Source: Bacteroidales bacterium UBA1756
Lineage (GTDB): Bacteria; Bacteroidota; Bacteroidia; Bacteroidales; WCHB1-69
Length of the DNA stretch: 9,355 nucleotides
Assembly (NCBI GenBank): GCA_002314795.1
Contig: DCHI01000071.1
Span: forward strand, 1-9,355
Direction of reading: 5' to 3'
Below, in pieces: positions 5,714-9,355 of the stretch (positions are counted from its first letter, which is position 1; each line of letters begins with the position of its first letter). A program made the translations under genes and the position numbers. The notes under the pieces were generated by a model that ran no database searches, was not told where the DNA came from, and was given only the letters and a program-made list of their open reading frames with translations.

Positions 5714-8700
5714 ATGTACAAAATTAATGAACATCCTATTTTGGATATTCCGAAATCGGAACAGGTTGTCTTTACTTTTAACGGAAAAAAAGTAACCGGA
5801 CAAAAAGGATACACCGTTGCCGCTGCGTTACACCAGGCCGGTTTTCCCATTCACAGTCACAGCATCGACGGACGCGAACGCTCTTTGGAGTGCGGCATTG
5901 GCAAATGCGGTGCGTGTCAAATGCTTGTGGATGGTGAAATCAAACGTATCTGTATCACCCTCGTTGACAATGTCAAAGAGGTAAAAGAGATTCCTCAAGA
6001 CCATTTTCCAGAAGTTCAGGAACCCCAAGCGCAGAGTCTTAAAGTGTATAAAACACAAGTCGCCATCATCGGTGCCGGACCGGCGGGATTGGCCTGCCGT
6101 GAAATGCTCAACAATTTAGGCATTAACAATATTGTTATTGATAATAATGCAAAGGTCGGGGGGCAATTCAATATGCAGACGCACCAGTTTTTCTTTTTTG
6201 AAAAAGAGAAAAAATATGGTGGAATGCGTGGCTTTGACATCGCGAAGACGTTAGCGGGAGAAGACCTCGCCGGCATTATGCTTAATTCCACCGTTTGGGA
6301 TTTGCTGGAAGGGAAACGCATCGCGGTCAAAAACTTGATTGACAATACTATTTATTATGTAGATGCGGAACATTTAGTTGTTGCGACGGGAGCTGTTCCT
6401 TTTATGCCCGTTTTCGAAAACGATGACCTGCCCGGTGTCTATACCGCTGCCGTCGTACAGAAAATGATGAACGTGGAACACACGCTTCTCGGCAAACGCA
6501 TCCTTTCAATCGGCGCTGGAAACATCGGCTATCTCACTTCCTATCAGGCCACTCAAGCCGGTGCCGAGGTAGTAGCCATCGTGGAAGCGATGGACCACGA
6601 AGGTGGTTTCCCCGTTCAAGCTAACCGCGTACGCCGCTTAGGTATTCCCATCTACACATCGCACGTTCTTTTGCGTGCCATCCCCAATGCCGACCGCACC
6701 GGTATCACGGGCGCCGTTATTGCAGAATGCCAGAATTTCAAACCCGTTCCCGGGACTGAAAAAGTCATCAACAATATCGACGTTATAAATATATGTACCG
6801 GACTTATTTCAGATAATCAAATTCTCACAAAAGGGAAAGAGGTTTTCGGTCTTAACGTTTATGGAGCCGGCGATGCCGTGCGCGTGGGGGAAGGAACGTG
6901 CGCCGTTTTACGAGGCAAACAAGTTGCTCTCGAGATCGGTATGCAAATGGGAAAACGTGTCAACTACGAAGAATACTTGGCCGTTTCCAAAGAATATATT
7001 GACGCGCAACAACGCCCCGTCCGCATTTTGGAAAAGCCCAACAAACCGACAACGGAGCGTATGAACCAGAAAGGTTTTGTTGTTCCGGACTGCTTGTTTG
7101 GTTTTGCGTGCAACCCGTGCTCATTCTCCTGCCCGCAAGGCGCTATCAGCAAGCCCACTACCACATCGGTGCCCGTGGTCGATTATGATAAATGTATCGG
7201 CTGTATGCAATGCGTATCCCACTGTCCGGGACTGGCCATTTTCGGTTATAACTTGCAGAAAAACTGGCTGTTCCTTCCTATCGAATATCCTGTAAAAGAA
7301 AAAGCAGAAGTCGTTCTGATTAACGACCTCGGCGAAAAAGTGGGCGAAGGAATTGTTGATAACATTCAGATCAATTCCAATAAGACCAATGTGGCACGCG
7401 TGAAAGCGACGGACATCAGCGGCGAAAAACTAACGGAGGTCACGGGCTTCATCGTCAAGGAGAAATTCGGGAAGAGAGTGGAAATGGTCCCGACGAAGAT
7501 AGATGAAAAGGCGCCCGCCTACGTCTGCCACTGTGAAGATGTGAAAATCGACAAGATTTTAGAAGTTATTGGCAACCGGAAAGTCATATCGGTGGATGAA
7601 CTGAAGCACACCACACGTATCGGTATGGGAACTTGCCGCGGAAAACGCTGCATACCGCGTGTAAAGCAGCTGCTACGCAGTTACGGCATTGAAGTGGTTG
7701 GCGACGCCACACCGCGTGGACCTTTATCTAACCAACTGACAATTAACGATATGCAGCCGTCAACGAAAGCTACAGAATTTATCACGTCACCCACGAAAGC
7801 CACGAAGCGGGTTGAATGCGACGTCTTTGTCGCGGGCGGTGGCATCGCCGGTAGCGCATTGTTCCGTTATTTCTCGGAAGCCGGTCGCAAGACGGTGCTT
7901 TGCAATGCGGAAAGAGGATCCTCTTGGCGTTGTATCGGTGGCGGTCGTCCTGCATTCTCCGTACCTGAAATCGCTGACATTGCTAATCACAACCAAGAGA
8001 TTTTCAAAGAGTTACAAAAGAAAGTCAATGTCGGCTACTACCCTATCCGCTATGTAGGTTTCGCACACGACGAAGCCACATACAAATCATTGGAGGCATC
8101 TTTAGGATGGTCGGATGGTTATATGGTTGACAGAAAGGATTTTCAAAAAGAAATTTCTCCTTATTTCAATCCGAAATTGGAGACCTACAGCGCCGCTTGT
8201 GTCACCAACGATTGTTGGCAGGCCACGCCCGGAAAAGTCATCGATTATATCCGTCATCTCGCCTGTGAAAAGGGAGGCACCCTGTTGGAAGACTGCCGCT
8301 TGATTGAAGTTCAGCGCACGCAGAAAGGTTTTATGGCATTGGTCTACACGCACGACAAAGAATTCGTGGAATATCATTGCGAGCATTTTGTCAATTCGTT
8401 AGGATATCAGGCCGCCAAATTCGCGAAACAGTTAGGTATAGAAACCGGTTTGTATCCAATTAAGCATCAGGCATTTATTACTGGAAGACTCCCGATGTTA
8501 GGAAAAGATGGCGAATGTTTGGATATGTTGATTGACCGCCGCAAATACAAAGGATTCTCGGCTGTCTATGGTCAGCAGTTCAAAGAAACCGGTCAGATTA
8601 TTGGTTGTGCCTCACCCGGTACTGACTCGGCAGAAGCGGGCAAGAACCTGAAATACAATGCACAGGACTTTTTGGAAATCTGTTCGGAAATGTTCCGCGA

Positions 8701-8941
8701 ATGGATTCCGCAGTTGGGTGCTGTCAGTTTCCAGGCATTCTGGTCCGGCTACTACACCGAACCGCGTTACATCATCGACCCGGGACACGGGCTGCTTGTC
8801 GGCTTGCAAGGACACGGATTTATGCTCGGTCAATACTTGGCCAAGATTTACGTCGATCGCTACTTGGGTCGTCCGACGCCGACGTATATGGACCGCTTGC
8901 TGCTGAGCGGCGACGGCTTGACGGAAAAGTCTTTCAAATAG
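5714..8941 (+). CDS. Single-chain multi-cluster FAD/Fe-S oxidoreductase (HcnABC / opine oxidase / amino-acid dehydrogenase type)
   Basis: A 1075-residue protein with these modules in order. (1) Fer2_4-type 2Fe-2S domain, about 15-105: Cys60, 65, 68, 80. (2) Disulfide-reductase-type flavodomain, about 115-415: FAD GAGPAG (120-125), ATGA (224-227), nucleotide GAGNIG (267-272) with Glu291 hinting at NAD(H), and YGAGDAV (383-389). (3) Two 4Fe-4S motifs: an odd Cys460/466/469/473-Pro and a canonical Cys494/497/500/504-Pro. (4) Beta-rich segment of unknown role, about 525-592. (5) BFD-like 2Fe-2S domain, 603-655: Cys605, 607, 641, 646. (6) Thr/Pro-rich linker, about 666-700. (7) DAO flavodomain, 702-1060: GGGIAG (708-713) and GLQGHGF (1030-1036). 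HcnA, HcnB and HcnC or OoxAB/SoxAB equivalents normally carry these parts separately. Likely role: cytoplasmic dehydrogenation of an amine or amino acid such as proline, hydroxyproline, sarcosine or glycine. The substrate is unknown. Monocistronic, with its own promoter and terminator. Confidence 0.85.
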   Translation: MYKINEHPILDIPKSEQVVFTFNGKKVTGQKGYTVAAALHQAGFPIHSHSIDGRERSLECGIGKCGACQMLVDGEIKRICITLVDNVKEVKEIPQDHFPEVQEPQAQSLKVYKTQVAIIGAGPAGLACREMLNNLGINNIVIDNNAKVGGQFNMQTHQFFFFEKEKKYGGMRGFDIAKTLAGEDLAGIMLNSTVWDLLEGKRIAVKNLIDNTIYYVDAEHLVVATGAVPFMPVFENDDLPGVYTAAVVQKMMNVEHTLLGKRILSIGAGNIGYLTSYQATQAGAEVVAIVEAMDHEGGFPVQANRVRRLGIPIYTSHVLLRAIPNADRTGITGAVIAECQNFKPVPGTEKVINNIDVINICTGLISDNQILTKGKEVFGLNVYGAGDAVRVGEGTCAVLRGKQVALEIGMQMGKRVNYEEYLAVSKEYIDAQQRPVRILEKPNKPTTERMNQKGFVVPDCLFGFACNPCSFSCPQGAISKPTTTSVPVVDYDKCIGCMQCVSHCPGLAIFGYNLQKNWLFLPIEYPVKEKAEVVLINDLGEKVGEGIVDNIQINSNKTNVARVKATDISGEKLTEVTGFIVKEKFGKRVEMVPTKIDEKAPAYVCHCEDVKIDKILEVIGNRKVISVDELKHTTRIGMGTCRGKRCIPRVKQLLRSYGIEVVGDATPRGPLSNQLTINDMQPSTKATEFITSPTKATKRVECDVFVAGGGIAGSALFRYFSEAGRKTVLCNAERGSSWRCIGGGRPAFSVPEIADIANHNQEIFKELQKKVNVGYYPIRYVGFAHDEATYKSLEASLGWSDGYMVDRKDFQKEISPYFNPKLETYSAACVTNDCWQATPGKVIDYIRHLACEKGGTLLEDCRLIEVQRTQKGFMALVYTHDKEFVEYHCEHFVNSLGYQAAKFAKQLGIETGLYPIKHQAFITGRLPMLGKDGECLDMLIDRRKYKGFSAVYGQQFKETGQIIGCASPGTDSAEAGKNLKYNAQDFLEICSEMFREWIPQLGAVSFQAFWSGYYTEPRYIIDPGHGLLVGLQGHGFMLGQYLAKIYVDRYLGRPTPTYMDRLLLSGDGLTEKSFK

Positions 8942-8957
8942 CCGATTCCCGTAAAAG

Positions 8958-8994
8958 AAAAATCGAGAGGAAACATCACCTCTCGATTTTTTTT
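8958..8994 (+). terminator. Intrinsic terminator of the oxidoreductase gene
   Basis: A perfect 13-bp stem (AAAAATCGAGAGG at 8958-8970, CCTCTCGATTTTT at 8979-8991) encloses the 8-nt loop AAACATCA and runs into eight consecutive T residues (8987-8994). It begins 17 bp after the stop codon. The run of A at the left edge gives a T run on the other strand too, so it may also stop minus-strand transcription from the right. Confidence 0.92.
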
Positions 8995-9019
8995 GATACA
9001 TTCTATCACTTCGAAACAT

Positions 9020-9178
9020 CCACCCCTGCCCCCTCCTTCAAAGGACGGGAATTCACCCCGATATTTTTATATCATAATTATTATCAAATACTTAACTTTG
9101 ACAAACAAAAAAATGTAGAATAATAACAATCTTCGCTGAACATTCCCGACCTTTTTTAAGGAAGGGATAAAGGGGTGG
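9020..9178. mobile_element. Inverted-repeat element, REPIN- or MITE-like
   Basis: The ends form an imperfect inverted repeat of about 33-37 bp. Left 9020-9052 starts CCACCCCT and runs through CCTCCTT, AAGG and CGGGAAT; the right end, read backwards from 9178, gives CCACCCCT, CCTTCCTT, AAGG and CGGGAAT in the same order. Each arm is itself a short palindrome (CCTT/AAGG flanked by C and G runs), as in REP units. The 90-bp core is very AT-rich with no gene. No clear target-site duplication flanks it. It sits between two convergent genes, a common place for such elements. Mobility is inferred from structure only. Confidence 0.5.
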
Positions 9179-9200
9179 TAATATAGAAATCAAAAACGAG

Positions 9201-9236
9201 AAAAGTCTCCAAGTCCCAAGTCTAAAATCATAAGTC
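9201..9236 (-). repeat. Short tandem run of 7-bp repeats (GACTTNN)
   Basis: Read on the minus strand from 9236, the sequence is GACTTAT, GATTTTA, GACTTGG, GACTTGG, one extra A, then GACTTTT. That is five heptads, four with a perfect GACTT core and two identical. The first heptad contains the last two sense codons of the partial gene on the right and the second overlaps its stop, so the array straddles the gene end. Confidence 0.6.
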
Positions 9237-9355
9237 CTCTTTCACGCAGCGCTCGATCACGCACTCGTGGGTTTTTGTTTCTCTGTTGTAGCTGATGCCT
9301 ACTAAAAGGATGTCGCCGGTGTATTCGGCCAGTTTGTCGGGGTACTGCTTCTGCT
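9228..9355 (-). CDS. C-terminal end of an AAA-ATPase-like / PD-(D/E)XK nuclease-superfamily protein (partial)
   Basis: A minus-strand frame enters from the right edge and stops at TGA (9230-9228), with 41 visible residues. It reads QKQYPDKLAEYTGDILLVGI, then SYNRETKTHECVIERCVKEDL. The pattern of a basic, Tyr-containing helix, a GDILLVGISYN strand, a KTHECVIE strand and a short charged tail matches the C-terminus of the Bacteroidales proteins that join an AAA-ATPase-like domain to a PD-(D/E)XK nuclease-like domain. These are usually about 500-600 residues and are often present in many copies per genome; their cellular role is unsettled. The ATPase and nuclease motifs lie outside the window. 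GC is higher than in the flanking spacer. Assignment rests on the tail only. Confidence 0.65.
   Translation of the reverse strand, partial: QKQYPDKLAEYTGDILLVGISYNRETKTHECVIERCVKEDL

Noticed and set aside
8612..9019. Minus-strand frame over the end of the oxidoreductase gene
   Set aside because: It runs through the DAO domain coding sequence and the terminator in reverse, with no recognisable motif.
8701..9123. Plus-strand frame spanning the oxidoreductase end, terminator and inverted-repeat element
   Set aside because: It is out of frame with the DAO domain and crosses a strong terminator and repeat DNA.

Overview
This window looks like a piece of a chromosome from an anaerobic Bacteroidota species, most likely of the order Bacteroidales. 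The signs are a DUF3078 outer-membrane protein, a Bacteroidota-type noncanonical arginase-family protein, the C-terminus of an AAA-ATPase-like/PD-(D/E)XK protein of a kind common in that order, very AT-rich gene starts without Shine-Dalgarno sequences, and two candidate promoters matching the Bacteroidota -7 consensus TAnnTTTG. No genus can be named from the sequence alone.

Layout. (a) 1-189: the 3' end of an unrecognised + strand gene, overlapped by the start of a second, apparently truncated reading frame. (b) 181-5398, minus strand: a compact run read right to left of ppdK (pyruvate,phosphate dikinase), an arginase-like gene, a DUF3078 outer-membrane gene and a truncated GNAT acetyltransferase, with gaps of 7, 1 and 17 bp. 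This is almost certainly one operon. (c) 5399-5713: a 315-bp divergent AT-rich regulatory region with one candidate promoter per direction and a 12-bp direct repeat. (d) 5714-8941, plus strand: a single 1075-residue multi-domain flavin/iron-sulfur oxidoreductase, closed by a strong intrinsic terminator. (e) 8942-9355: a 159-bp inverted-repeat (REPIN- or MITE-like) element, a run of 7-bp repeats, and the C-terminal end of a minus-strand gene entering from the right.

How the genes may work together. PPDK interconverts pyruvate and PEP and is a hub of anaerobic carbon metabolism. The divergent oxidoreductase joins in one chain the modules that HcnABC, opine oxidase, D-hydroxyproline dehydrogenase and sarcosine oxidase complexes usually carry on separate subunits: 2Fe-2S ferredoxin, FAD/NAD(P) disulfide-reductase fold, two 4Fe-4S sites, BFD-like 2Fe-2S and a DAO-type amine-oxidising flavodomain. 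It probably oxidises a secondary amine or amino acid and passes electrons along a built-in iron-sulfur wire. The substrate cannot be read from the sequence, and a functional link to PPDK rests only on the shared divergent promoter region.

The most interesting items are the single-chain oxidoreductase with its insert and odd first Fe-S motif, the arginase-like protein lacking several canonical metal ligands, the cysteine cluster at the PPDK C-terminus, and the small repeats on the right.
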